Under the pieces are notes generated by a model. The model searched no databases and had not been told where the DNA came from. It was given only the letters and a program-made list of their open reading frames with translations. From the NCBI GenBank assembly GCA_001695595.3, contig MBPM02000006.1, forward strand, positions 1-64,000: a stretch of DNA of 64,000 nt. Direction: 5' to 3'. Every line of letters starts with the position of its first letter. Within the stretch, counting starts at the first letter, position 1. Position numbers and translations under genes: made by a program. Below are positions 9,743 to 21,184 of this stretch, one piece after another. Source of the stretch: Plasmopara viticola (taxonomy: Eukaryota; Oomycota; Peronosporomycetes; Peronosporales; Peronosporaceae).

Positions 9743-10024
9743 CCTCGGGACATATTGTTCTGCACTGTGCTTAATTGCCGCCCATGGACCACGAGTATTC
9801 TTCTTCTGCCATCCAAATGTCTAAAACACTTAGTATTAACAAAATATACGATCCGCCTAGCTAACCTTTTTGATCGAGCATGTGCACGTCCAAGTAGTGT
9901 ATGCGGTTGTAGTATTTGACTTTTTGAGTGCTGCAAGACGAATGGTATGTAGTAGAGACTGCTTTTGCACGATGGAGATAAAATTACCAATATAGAGTGC
10001 CCTTGGTCGTACGACAATAGCGAC

Positions 10025-10041
10025 GCCTCGATAGCTCAGTT

Positions 10042-10085
<44 letters not shown>

Positions 10086-10096
10086 GGGTCGCGGCA
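10025..10096 (+). tRNA. tRNA-Phe (GAA), array 1 unit 7, D loop 1 nt short
   Basis: One G is missing from the D-loop G run (TTGGAGAGC); otherwise consensus. May still fold. Confidence 0.7.
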
Positions 10097-10367
10097 CCTC
10101 GGGACATATTGTTCTGCACTGTGCTCAATTTTCGCTTGTTCCTCCTTTTATTGTGTCCGCCCATGGACCACGAGTATTCTTCTTCTGCCATCCAAATGTC
10201 TAAAACACTTAGTATTAACAAAATATACGATCCGCCTAGCTAACCTTTTTGATCGAGCATGTGCACGTCCAAGTAGTGTATGCGGTTGTAGTATTTGACT
10301 TTTTGAGTGCTGCAAGACGAATGGTATGTAGTAGAGACTGCTTTTGCACGATGGAGATAAAATTACC

Positions 10368-10396
10368 AATATAGAGTGCCCTTGGTCGTACGACAA
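10368..10396 (+). promoter_or_regulatory. TATA-like box and CAA motif upstream of tRNA (reference unit 8)
   Basis: AATATAG at 10368-10374 lies 30-36 nt before the tRNA and CAA at 10394-10396 lies 8-10 nt before it. This arrangement is known upstream of many plant tRNA genes, where it supports Pol III initiation. It repeats in nearly every unit. The tRNA copies that abut a LINE lack it. Confidence 0.5.
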
Positions 10397-10403
10397 TAGC
10401 GAC

Positions 10404-10407
10404 GCCT

Positions 10408-10465
<58 letters not shown>

Positions 10466-10476
10466 GGGTCGCGGCA
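10404..10476 (+). tRNA. tRNA-Phe (GAA), array 1 unit 8
   Basis: Consensus copy with the typical complete spacer on both sides; used as the reference unit. Confidence 0.92.
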
Positions 10477-10508
10477 CCTCGGGACATATTGTTCTGCACT
10501 GTGCTCAA

Positions 10509-10512
10509 TTTT
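10509..10512 (+). terminator. Pol III T-run terminator (reference unit 8)
   Basis: TTTT in CAATTTTCGC, 33 nt after the tRNA 3' end, occurs in almost every unit; some distal units have five or more T. Two further T-runs (10629-10633 and 10683-10687) occur later in the spacer and would act as backups. Confidence 0.55.
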
Positions 10513-10786
10513 CGCTCTTGTTCCTCCTATTTATTGTGTCCGCCCATGGACCACGAGTATTCTTCTTCTGCCATCCAAATGTCTAAAACACTTAGTATTA
10601 ACAAAATATACGATCCGCCTAGCTAACCTTTTTGATCGAGCATGTGCACGTCCAAGTAGTGTATGCGGTTGTAGTATTTGACTTTTTGAGTGCTGCAAGA
10701 CGAATGGTATGTAGTAGAGACTGCTTTTGCACGATGGAGATAAAATTACCAATATAGAGTGCCCTTGGTCGTACGACAATAGCGAC

Positions 10787-10790
10787 GCCT

Positions 10791-10848
<58 letters not shown>

Positions 10849-10859
10849 GGGTCGCGGCA
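10787..10859 (+). tRNA. tRNA-Phe (GAA), array 1 unit 9
   Basis: Consensus copy. Confidence 0.9.
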
Positions 10860-11169
10860 CCTCGGGACATATTGTTCTGCACTGTGCTCAATTTTCGCTC
10901 TTGTTCCTCCTATTTATTGTGTCCGCCCATGGACCACGAGTATTCTTCTTCTGCCATCCAAATGTCTAAAACACTTAGTATTAACAAAATATACGATCCG
11001 CCTAGCTAACCTTTTTGATCGAGCATGTGCACGTCCAAGTAGTGTATGCGGTTGTAGTATTTGACTTTTTGAGTGCTGCAAGACGAATGGTATGTAGTAG
11101 AGACTGCTTTTGCACGATGGAGATAAAATTACCAATATAGAGTGCCCTTGGTCGTACGACAATAGCGAC

Positions 11170-11173
11170 GCCT

Positions 11174-11231
<58 letters not shown>

Positions 11232-11242
11232 GGGTCGCGGCA
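11170..11242 (+). tRNA. tRNA-Phe (GAA), array 1 unit 10
   Basis: Consensus copy. Confidence 0.9.
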
Positions 11243-11552
11243 CCTCGGGACATATTGTTCTGCACTGTGCTCAATTTTCGCTCTTGTTCCTCCTATTTAT
11301 TGTGTCCGCCCATGGACCACGAGTATTCTTCTTCTGCCATCCAAATGTCTAAAACACTTAGTATTAACAAAATATACGATCCGCCTAGCTAACCTTTTTG
11401 ATCGAGCATGTGCACGTCCAAGTAGTGTATGCGGTTGTAGTATTTGACTTTTTGAGTGCTGCAAGACGAATGGTATGTAGTAGAGACTGCTTTTGCACGA
11501 TGGAGATAAAATTACCAATATAGAGTGCCCTTGGTCGTACGACAATAGCGAC

Positions 11553-11569
11553 GCCTCGATAGCTCAGTT

Positions 11570-11613
<44 letters not shown>

Positions 11614-11624
11614 GGGTCGCGGCA
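11553..11624 (+). tRNA. tRNA-Phe (GAA), array 1 unit 11, D loop 1 nt short
   Basis: One G missing from the D-loop G run; otherwise consensus. Confidence 0.7.
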
Positions 11625-11936
11625 CCTCGGGACATATTGTTCTGCACTGTGCTCAATTTTCGCTCTTGTTCCTCCTATTTATTATGTGTCCGCCCATGGA
11701 CCACGAGTATTCTTCTTCTGCCATCCAAATGTCTAAAACACTTAGTATTAACAAAATATACGATCCGCCTAGCTAACCTTTTTGATCGAGCATGTGCACG
11801 TCCAAGTAGTGTATGCGGTTGTAGTATTTGACTTTTTGAGTGCTGCAAGACGAATGGTATGTAGTAGAGACTGCTTTTGCACGATGGAGATAAAATTACC
11901 AATATAGAGTGCCCTTGGTCGTACGACAATAGCGAC

Positions 11937-11953
11937 GCCTCGATAGCTCAGTT

Positions 11954-11997
<44 letters not shown>

Positions 11998-12008
11998 GGG
12001 TCGCGGCA
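11937..12008 (+). tRNA. tRNA-Phe (GAA), array 1 unit 12, D loop 1 nt short
   Basis: Same 1-nt D-loop deletion as its left neighbour. Confidence 0.7.
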
Positions 12009-12317
12009 CCTCGGGACATATTGTTCTGCACTGTGCTCAATTTTCGCTCTTGTTCCTCCTATTCATTGTGTCCGCCCATGGACCACGAGTATTCTTCTTC
12101 TGCCATCCAAATGTCTAAAACACTTAGTATTAACAAAATATACGATCCGCCTAGCTAACCTTTTTGATCGAGCATGTGCACGTCCAAGTAGTGTATGCGG
12201 TTGTAGTTTTGACTTTTTGAGTGCTGCAAGACGAATGGTATGTAGTAGAGACTGCTTTTGCACGATGGAGATAAAATTACCAATATAGAGTGCCCTTGGT
12301 CGTACGACAATAGCGAC

Positions 12318-12321
12318 GCCT

Positions 12322-12379
<58 letters not shown>

Positions 12380-12390
12380 GGGTCGCGGCA
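12318..12390 (+). tRNA. tRNA-Phe (GAA), array 1 unit 13
   Basis: Consensus copy. Confidence 0.9.
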
Positions 12391-12700
12391 CCTCGGGACA
12401 TATTGTTCTGCACTGTGCTCAATTTTCGCTCTTGTTCCTCCTATTTTTGTGTCCGCCCATGGACCACGAGTATTCTTCTTCTGCCATCCAAATGTCTTAA
12501 AACACTTAGTATTAACAAAATATACGATCCGCCTAGCTAACCTTTTTGATCGAGCATGTGCACGTCCAAGTAGTGTATGCGGTTGTAGTATTTGACTTTT
12601 TGAGTGCTGCAAGACGAATGGTATGTAGTAGAGACTGCTTTTGCACGATGGAGATAAAATTACCAATATAGAGTGCCCTTGGTCGTACGACAATAGCGAC

Positions 12701-12704
12701 GCCT

Positions 12705-12762
<58 letters not shown>

Positions 12763-12773
12763 GGGTCGCGGCA
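12701..12773 (+). tRNA. tRNA-Phe (GAA), array 1 unit 14
   Basis: Consensus copy. Confidence 0.9.
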
Positions 12774-13083
12774 CCTCGGGACATATTGTTCTGCACTGTG
12801 CTCAATTTTCGCTCTTGTTCCTCCTCTTTATTATGTCCGCCCATGGACCACGAGTATTCTTCTTCTGCCATCCAAATGTCTTAAAACACTTAGTATTAAC
12901 AAAATATACGATCCGCCTAGCTAACCTTTTTGATCGAGCATGTGCACGTCCAAGTAGTGTATGCGGTTGTAGTTTTGACTTTTTGAGTGCTGCAAGACGA
13001 ATGGTATGTAGTAGAGACTGCTTTTGCACGATGGAGATAAAATTACCAATATAGAGTGCCCTTGGTCGTACGACAATAGCGAC

Positions 13084-13108
13084 GCCTCGATAGCTCAGTT
13101 GGGAGAGC

Positions 13109-13143
<35 letters not shown>

Positions 13144-13154
13144 GGGTCGCGGCA
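13084..13154 (+). tRNA. tRNA-Phe-like, array 1 unit 15, two 1-nt deletions
   Basis: Lacks a G between the D and anticodon arms (GAGCTCAGA) and a C in the T arm. Confidence 0.6.
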
Positions 13155-13463
13155 CCTCGGGACATATTGTTCTGCACTGTGCTCAATTTTCGCTCTTGTT
13201 CCTCCTATCATTGTGTCCGCCCATGGACCACGAGTATTCTTCTTCTGCCATCCAAATGTCTTAAAACACTTAGTATTAACAAAATATACGATCCGCCTAG
13301 CTAACCTTTTTGATCGAGCATGTGCACGTCCAAGTAGTGTATGCGGTTGTAGTATTGACTTTTTGAGTGCTGCAAGACGAATGGTATGTAGTAGAGACTG
13401 CTTTTGCACGATGGAGATAAAATTACCAATATAGAGTGCCCTTGGTCGTACGACAATAGCGAC

Positions 13464-13483
13464 GCCTCGATAGCTCAGTTGGA

Positions 13484-13526
<43 letters not shown>

Positions 13527-13537
13527 GGGTCGCGGCA
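13464..13537 (+). tRNA. tRNA-Phe-like, array 1 unit 16, D arm 1 nt longer
   Basis: The D region reads TTGGAGAGAGCGTC, net one extra base; the rest is consensus. Confidence 0.65.
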
Positions 13538-13847
13538 CCTCGGGACATATTGTTCTGCACTGTGCTCAATTTTCGCTCTTGTTCCTCCTATTCATTGTGT
13601 CCGCCCATGGACCACGAGTATTCTTCTTCTGCCATCCAAATGTCTAAAACACTTAGTATTAACAAAATATACGATCCGCCTAGCTAACCTTTTTGATCGA
13701 GCATGTGCACGTCCAAGTAGTGTATGCGGTTGTAGTATTTGACTTTTTGAGTGCTGCAAGACGAATGGTATGTAGTAGAGACTGCTTTTGCACGATGGAG
13801 ATAAAATTACCAATATAGAGTGCCCTTGGTCGTACGACAATAGCGAC

Positions 13848-13851
13848 GCCT

Positions 13852-13909
<58 letters not shown>

Positions 13910-13920
13910 GGGTCGCGGCA
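13848..13920 (+). tRNA. tRNA-Phe (GAA), array 1 unit 17
   Basis: Consensus copy. Confidence 0.9.
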
Positions 13921-14229
13921 CCTCGGGACATATTGTTCTGCACTGTGCTCAATTTTCGCTCTTGTTCCTCCTATTTATTGTGTCCGCCCATGGACCACGA
14001 GTATTCTTCTTCTGCCATCCAAATGTCTAAAACACTTAGTATTAACAAAATATACGATCCGCCTAGCTAACCTTTTTGATCGAGCATGTGCACGTCCAAG
14101 TAGTGTATGCGGTTGTAGTATTGACTTTTTGAGTGCTGCAAGACGAATGGTATGTAGTAGAGACTGCTTTTGCACGATGGAGATAAAATTACCAATATAG
14201 AGTGCCCTTGGTCGTACGACAATAGCGAC

Positions 14230-14246
14230 GCCTCGATAGCTCAGTT

Positions 14247-14280
<34 letters not shown>

Positions 14281-14300
14281 ATTCAATCCGGGTCGCGGCA
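14230..14300 (+). tRNA. tRNA-Phe-like, array 1 unit 18, T-arm variant
   Basis: D loop 1 nt short. The T arm reads CCTGATTCAATCCGGG, with two G to A changes and one deletion that damage the B box. This T-arm haplotype, together with GTTCCGCAC in the trailer, recurs in units 21 and 22. Confidence 0.55.
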
Positions 14301-14610
14301 CCTCGGGACATATTGTTCCGCACTGTGCTCAAGTTTCGCTCTTGTTCCTCCTATTCATTGTGTCCGCCCATGGACCACGAGTATTCTTCTTCTGCCATCC
14401 AAATGTCTAAAACACTTAGTATTAACAAAATATACGATCCGCCTAGCTAACCTTTTTGATCGAGCATGTGCACGTCCAAGTAGTGTATGCGGTTGTAGTA
14501 TTTGACTTTTTGAGTGCTGCAAGACGAATGGTATGTAGTAGAGACTGCTTTTGCACGATGGAGATAAAATTACCAATATAGAGTGCCCTTGGTCGTACGA
14601 CAATAGCGAC

Positions 14611-14614
14611 GCCT

Positions 14615-14672
<58 letters not shown>

Positions 14673-14683
14673 GGGTCGCGGCA
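14611..14683 (+). tRNA. tRNA-Phe (GAA), array 1 unit 19
   Basis: Consensus copy. Confidence 0.9.
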
Positions 14684-14992
14684 CCTCGGGACATATTGTT
14701 CTGCACTGTGCTCAATTTTCGCTCTTGTTCCTCCTATTTTTGTGTCCGCCCATGGACCACGAGTATTCTTCTTCTGCCATCCAAATGTCTAAAACACTTA
14801 GTATTAACAAAATATACGATCCGCCTAGCTAACCTTTTTGATCGAGCATGTGCACGTCCAAGTAGTGTATGCGGTTGTAGTATTTGACTTTTTGAGTGCT
14901 GCAAGACGAATGGTATGTAGTAGAGACTGCTTTTGCACGATGGAGATAAAATTACCAATATAGAGTGCCCTTGGTCGTACGACAATAGCGAC

Positions 14993-14996
14993 GCCT

Positions 14997-15054
<58 letters not shown>

Positions 15055-15065
15055 GGGTCGCGGCA
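14993..15065 (+). tRNA. tRNA-Phe (GAA), array 1 unit 20
   Basis: Consensus copy. Confidence 0.9.
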
Positions 15066-15375
15066 CCTCGGGACATATTGTTCTGCACTGTGCTCAATTT
15101 TCGCTCTTGTTCCTCCTATTTATTGTGTCCGCCCATGGACCACGAGTATTCTTCTTCTGCCATCCAAATGTCTTAAAACACTTAGTATTAACAAAATATA
15201 CGATCCGCCTAGCTAACCTTTTTGATCGAGCATGTGCACGTCCAAGTAGTGTATGCGGTTGTAGTTTTGACTTTTTGAGTGCTGCAAGACGAATGGTATG
15301 TAGTAGAGACTGCTTTTGCACGATGGAGATAAAATTACCAATATAGAGTGCCCTTGGTCGTACGACAATAGCGAC

Positions 15376-15446
15376 GCCTCGATAGCTCAGTTGGGAGAGC
15401 TCAGACTGAAGATCTGAAGGTCCCTGATTCAATCCGGGTCGCGGCA
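15376..15446 (+). tRNA. tRNA-Phe-like, array 1 unit 21, T-arm variant
   Basis: Lacks a G after the D arm and carries the unit-18 type T arm (GATTCAATCCGGG). Confidence 0.55.
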
Positions 15447-15756
15447 CCTCGGGACATATTGTTCCGCACTGTGCTCAATTTTCGCTCTTGTTCCTCCTCT
15501 TTATTATGTCCGCCCATGGACCACGAGTATTCTTCTTCTGCCATCCAAATGTCTAAAACACTTAGTATTAACAAAATATACGATCCGCCTAGCTAACCTT
15601 TTTGATCGAGCATGTGCACGTCCAAGTAGTGTATGCGGTTGTAGTATTTGACTTTTTGAGTGCTGCAAGACGAATGGTATGTAGTAGAGACTGCTTTTGC
15701 ACGATGGAGATAAAATTACCAATATAGAGTGCCCTTGGTCGTACGACAATAGCGAC

Positions 15757-15760
15757 GCCT

Positions 15761-15808
<48 letters not shown>

Positions 15809-15828
15809 ATTCAATCCGGGTCGCGGCA
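15757..15828 (+). tRNA. tRNA-Phe-like, array 1 unit 22, T-arm variant
   Basis: D arm normal; carries the unit-18 type T arm with a 1-nt deletion. Confidence 0.6.
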
Positions 15829-16135
15829 CCTCGGGACATATTGTTCCGCACTGTGCTCAATTTTCGCTCTTGTTCCTCCTATTTGTGTCCGCCCATGGAC
15901 CACGAGTATTCTTCTTCTGCCATCCAAATGTCTAAAACACTTAGTATTAACAAAATATACGATCCGCCTAGCTAACCTTTTTGATCGAGCATGTGCACGT
16001 CCAAGTAGTGTATGCGGTTGTAGTATTTGACTTTTTGAGTGCTGCAAGACGAATGGTATGTAGTAGAGACTGCTTTTGCACGATGGAGATAAAATTACCA
16101 ATATAGAGTGCCCTTGGTCGTACGACAATAGCGAC

Positions 16136-16139
16136 GCCT

Positions 16140-16197
<58 letters not shown>

Positions 16198-16208
16198 GGG
16201 TCGCGGCA
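16136..16208 (+). tRNA. tRNA-Phe (GAA), array 1 unit 23
   Basis: Consensus copy. Confidence 0.9.
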
Positions 16209-16518
16209 CCTCGGGACATATTGTTCTGCACTGTGCTCAATTTTCGCTCTTGTTCCTCCTATTCATTGTGTCCGCCCATGGACCACGAGTATTCTTCTTC
16301 TGCCATCCAAATGTCTAAAACACTTAGTATTAACAAAATATACGATCCGCCTAGCTAACCTTTTTGATCGAGCATGTGCACGTCCAAGTAGTGTATGCGG
16401 TTGTAGTATTTGACTTTTTGAGTGCTGCAAGACGAATGGTATGTAGTAGAGACTGCTTTTGCACGATGGAGATAAAATTACCAATATAGAGTGCCCTTGG
16501 TCGTACGACAATAGCGAC

Positions 16519-16522
16519 GCCT

Positions 16523-16574
<52 letters not shown>

Positions 16575-16591
16575 TTTTCCGGGTCGCGGCA
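16519..16591 (+). tRNA. tRNA-Phe-like, array 1 unit 24, T loop altered
   Basis: The T arm reads GGTTCTTTTCCGGG instead of GGTTCGATCCCGGG: the B box is lost and a T-run is created inside the gene. Probably inactive. Confidence 0.6.
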
Positions 16592-16901
16592 CCTCGGGAT
16601 ATATTGTTCTGCACTGTGCTCAATTTTCGCTGTTGTTCCTCCTTTTCTTTGTGTCCGCCCATGGACCACGAGTATTCTTCTTCTGCCATCCAAATGTCTA
16701 AAACACTTAGTATTAACAAAATATACGATCCGCCTAGCTAACCTTTTTGATCGAGCATGTGCACGTCCAAGTAGTGTATGCGGTTGTAGTATTTGACTTT
16801 TTGAGTGCTGCAAGACGAATGGTATGTAGTAGAGACTGCTTTTGCACGATGGAGATAAAATTACCAATATAGAGTGCCCTTGGTCGTACGACAATAGCGA
16901 C

Positions 16902-16905
16902 GCCT

Positions 16906-16963
<58 letters not shown>

Positions 16964-16974
16964 GGGTCGCGGCA
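16902..16974 (+). tRNA. tRNA-Phe (GAA), array 1 unit 25
   Basis: Consensus copy. Confidence 0.9.
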
Positions 16975-17284
16975 CCTCGGGACATATTGTTCTGCACTGT
17001 GCTCAATTTTCGCTCTTGTTCCTCCTATTTATTGTGTCCGCCCATGGACCACGAGTATTCTTCTTCTGCCATCCAAATGTCTAAAACACTTAGTATTAAC
17101 AAAATATACGATCCGCCTAGCTAACCTTTTTGATCGAGCATGTGCACGTCCAAGTAGTGTATGCGGTTGTAGTATTTGACTTTTTGAGTGCTGCAAGACG
17201 AATGGTATGTAGTAGAGACTGCTTTTGCACGATGGAGATAAAATTACCAATATAGAGTGCCCTTGGTCGTACGACAATAGCGAC

Positions 17285-17357
17285 GCCTCGATAGCTCAGT
17301 TGGGAGAGCGTCAGACCGAAGGTCTGAAGGTCCCTCGTTCGATCCCGGGTCGCGGCA
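17285..17357 (+). tRNA. tRNA-Phe (GAA), array 1 unit 26, U33C and T-stem variant
   Basis: The anticodon loop is CCGAAGG: the invariant U33 is C and A38 is G, while anticodon GAA is kept. The T stem CCTCG opposes CCGGG with a C-C clash. The CCTCG variant recurs in unit 36 and in the LINE C relic at 38474-38546. Function doubtful. Confidence 0.6.
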
Positions 17358-17667
17358 CCTCGGGACATATTGTTCTGCACTGTGCTCAATTTTCGCTCTT
17401 GTTCCTCCTATTCATTGTGTCCGCCCATGGACCACGAGTATTCTTCTTCTGCCATCCAAATGTCTAAAACACTTAGTATTAACAAAATATACGATCCGCC
17501 TAGCTAACCTTTTTGATCGAGCATGTGCACGTCCAAGTAGTGTATGCGGTTGTAGTATTTGACTTTTTGAGTGCTGCAAGACGAATGGTATGTAGTAGAG
17601 ACTGCTTTTGCACGATGGAGAAAAATATACCAATATAGAGTGCCCTTGGTCGTACGACAACAGCGAC

Positions 17668-17671
17668 GCCT

Positions 17672-17729
<58 letters not shown>

Positions 17730-17740
17730 GGGTCGCGGCA
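17668..17740 (+). tRNA. tRNA-Phe (GAA), array 1 unit 27
   Basis: Consensus copy. The preceding spacer has small changes (GAGAAAAATATACC, CAACAGCGAC). Confidence 0.9.
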
Positions 17741-18051
17741 CCTCGGGACATATTGTTCTGCACTGTGCTCAATTTTCGCTCTTGTTCCTCCTCTTTATTA
17801 TGTCCGCCCATGGACCACGAGTATTCTTCTTCTGCCATCCAAATGTCTTAAAACACTTAGTATTAACAAAATATACGATCCGCCTAGCTAACCTTTTTGA
17901 TCGAGCATGTGCACGTCCAAGTAGTGTATGCGGTTGTAGTATTTGACTTTTTGAGTGCTGCAAGACGAATGGTATGTAGTAGAGACTGCTTTTGCACGAT
18001 GGAGATAAAATTACCAATATAGAGTGCCCTTGGTCGTACGACAATAGCGAC

Positions 18052-18055
18052 GCCT

Positions 18056-18113
<58 letters not shown>

Positions 18114-18124
18114 GGGTCGCGGCA
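18052..18124 (+). tRNA. tRNA-Phe (GAA), array 1 unit 28
   Basis: Consensus copy. Confidence 0.9.
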
Positions 18125-18433
18125 CCTCGGGACATATTGTTCTGCACTGTGCTCAATTTTTGCTCTTGTTCCTCCTATTCATTGTGTCCGCCCATGGACC
18201 ACGAGTATTCTTCTTCTGCCATCCAAATGTCTAAAACACTTAGTATTAACAAAATATACGATCCGCCTAGCTAACCTTTTTGATCGAGCATGTGCACGTC
18301 CAAGTAGTGTATGCGGTTGTAGTATTTGACTTTTTGAGTGCTGCAAGACGAATGGTATGTAGTAGAGACTGCTTTTGCACGATGGAGATAAATTACCAAT
18401 ATAGAGTGCCCTTGGTCGTACGACAATAGCGAC

Positions 18434-18437
18434 GCCT

Positions 18438-18495
<58 letters not shown>

Positions 18496-18506
18496 GGGTC
18501 GCGGCA
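18434..18506 (+). tRNA. tRNA-Phe (GAA), array 1 unit 29
   Basis: Consensus copy. Confidence 0.9.
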
Positions 18507-18816
18507 CCTCGGGACATATTGTTCTGCACTGTGCTCAATTTTCGCTCTTGTTCCTCCTATTCATTGTGTCCGCCCATGGACCACGAGTATTCTTCTTCTG
18601 CCATCCAAATGTCTAAAACACTTAGTATTAACAAAATATACGATCCGCCTAGCTAACCTTTTTGATCGAGCATGTGCACGTCCAAGTAGTGTATGCGGTT
18701 GTAGTATTTGACTTTTTGAGTGCTGCAAGACGAATGGTATGTAGTAGAGACTGCTTTTGCACGATGGAGATAAAATTACCAATATAGAGTGCCCTTGGTC
18801 GTACGACAATAGCGAC

Positions 18817-18820
18817 GCCT

Positions 18821-18878
<58 letters not shown>

Positions 18879-18889
18879 GGGTCGCGGCA
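18817..18889 (+). tRNA. tRNA-Phe (GAA), array 1 unit 30
   Basis: Consensus copy. Confidence 0.9.
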
Positions 18890-19198
18890 CCTCGGGACAT
18901 ATTGTTCTGCACTGTGCTCAATTTTCGCTCTTGTTCCTCCTATCATTGTGTCCGCCCATGGACCACGAGTATTCTTCTTCTGCCATCCAAATGTCTAAAA
19001 CACTTAGTATTAACAAAATATACGATCCGCCTAGCTAACCTTTTTGATCGAGCATGTGCACGTCCAAGTAGTGTATGCGGTTGTAGTATTTGACTTTTTG
19101 AGTGCTGCAAGACGAATGGTATGTAGTAGAGACTGCTTTTGCACGATGGAGATAAAATTACCAATATAGAGTGCCCTTGGTCGTACGACAATAGCGAC

Positions 19199-19202
19199 GC
19201 CT

Positions 19203-19247
<45 letters not shown>

Positions 19248-19270
19248 TGGTTCGATCCCGGGTCGCGGCA
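19199..19270 (+). tRNA. tRNA-Phe-like, array 1 unit 31, 1-nt deletion
   Basis: One C is missing at the variable loop/T-stem start (AAGGTCCTGG). Confidence 0.65.
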
Positions 19271-19581
19271 CCTCGGGACATATTGTTCTGCACTGTGCTC
19301 AATTTTCGCTCTTGTTCCTCCTATTCATTGTGTCCGCCCATGGACCACGAGTATTCTTCTTCTGCCATCCAAATGTCTTAAAACACTTAGTATTAACAAA
19401 ATATACGATCCGCCTAGCTAACCTTTTTGATCGAGCATGTGCACGTCCAAGTAGTGTATGCGGTTGTAGTATTTGACTTTTTGAGTGCTGCAAGACGAAT
19501 GGTATGTAGTAGAGACTGCTTTTGCACGATGGAGATAAAATTACCAATATAGAGTGCCCTTGGTCGTACGACAATAGCGAC

Positions 19582-19585
19582 GCCT

Positions 19586-19643
<58 letters not shown>

Positions 19644-19654
19644 GGGTCGCGGCA
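19582..19654 (+). tRNA. tRNA-Phe (GAA), array 1 unit 32
   Basis: Consensus copy. Confidence 0.9.
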
Positions 19655-19962
19655 CCTCGGGACATATTGTTCTGCACTGTGCTCAATTTTCGCTCTTGTT
19701 CCTCCTATCATTGTGTCCGCCCATGGACCACGAGTATTCTTCTTCTGCCATCCAAATGTCTAAAACACTTAGTATTAACAAAATATACGATCCGCCTAGC
19801 TAACCTTTTTGATCGAGCATGTGCACGTCCAAGTAGTGTATGCGGTTGTAGTATTTGACTTTTTGAGTGCTGCAAGACGAATGGTATGTAGTAGAGACTG
19901 CTTTTGCACGATGGAGATAAATTACCAATATAGAGTGCCCTTGGTCGTACGACAATAGCGAC

Positions 19963-19966
19963 GCCT

Positions 19967-20024
<58 letters not shown>

Positions 20025-20035
20025 GGGTCGCGGCA
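19963..20035 (+). tRNA. tRNA-Phe (GAA), array 1 unit 33
   Basis: Consensus copy. Confidence 0.9.
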
Positions 20036-20344
20036 CCTCGGGACATATTGTTCTGCACTGTGCTCAATTTTCGCTCTTTTTCCTCCTATTTTTGTGTCCG
20101 CCCATGGACCACGAGTATTCTTCTTCTGCCATCCAAATGTCTAAAACACTTAGTATTAACAAAATATACGATCCGCCTAGCTAACCTTTTTGATCGAGCA
20201 TGTGCACGTCCAAGTAGTGTATGCGGTTGTAGTATTTGACTTTTTGAGTGCTGCAAGACGAATGGTATGTAGTAGAGACTGCTTTTGCACGATGGAGATA
20301 AAATTACCAATATAGAGTGCCCTTGGTCGTACGACAATAGCGAC

Positions 20345-20348
20345 GCCT

Positions 20349-20406
<58 letters not shown>

Positions 20407-20417
20407 GGGTCGCGGCA
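20345..20417 (+). tRNA. tRNA-Phe (GAA), array 1 unit 34
   Basis: Consensus copy. The spacer after it is the first clearly diverged one (GATCTGACTAGCAAAC). Confidence 0.9.
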
Positions 20418-20727
20418 CCTCGGGACATATTGTTCTGCACTGTGCTCAATTTTCGCTCTTGTTCCTCCTATTCATTGTGTCCGCCCATGGACCACGAGTA
20501 TTCTTCTTCTGCCATCTAAATGTCTTAAAACACTTATTATTAACAAAATATACGATCTGACTAGCAAACCTTTTTGATCGAGCATGTGCACGTCCAAGTA
20601 GTGTATGCGGTTGTAGTAATTGACTTTTTGAGTGCTGCAAGACGAATGGTATGTAGTAGAGACTGCTTTTGCACGATGGAGATAAATTACCAATATAGAG
20701 TGCCCTTGGTCGTACGACAATAGCGAC

Positions 20728-20731
20728 GCCT

Positions 20732-20789
<58 letters not shown>

Positions 20790-20800
20790 GGGTCGCGGCA
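20728..20800 (+). tRNA. tRNA-Phe (GAA), array 1 unit 35
   Basis: Consensus tRNA between diverged distal spacers. Confidence 0.9.
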
Positions 20801-21111
20801 CCTCGGGACATATTGTTCTGCACTGTGCTCAATTTTTGCTCTTTTTCCTCCTATTCTTTGTGTCCGCCCATGGGCCACGAGTATTCTTCTTCTGCCATCT
20901 AAAATGTCTTAAAACACTTAGTATTAACAAAATATGCGATCCACCTAGCTAACCTTTTTGATCGAGCATGTGCACGTCCAAGTAGTGTATGCGGTTGTAG
21001 TATTTGACTTTTTGAGTGCTGCAAGACGAATGGTATGTAGTAGAGACTGCTTTTGCACGATGGAGATAAATTACCAATATAGAGTGCCCTTGGTCGTACG
21101 ACAATTGCGAC

Positions 21112-21184
21112 GCCTCGAAAGCTCAGTTGGGAGAGCGTCAGACTGAAGGTCTGAAGGTCCCTCGTTCGATCCCGGGTCGCGGCA
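21112..21184 (+). tRNA. tRNA-Phe (GAA), array 1 unit 36, variant
   Basis: Acceptor-D linker T8 is A (CGAAAGCTC), A38 is G and the T stem is CCTCG. It shares the last two changes with unit 26, ten units away. Confidence 0.65.
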
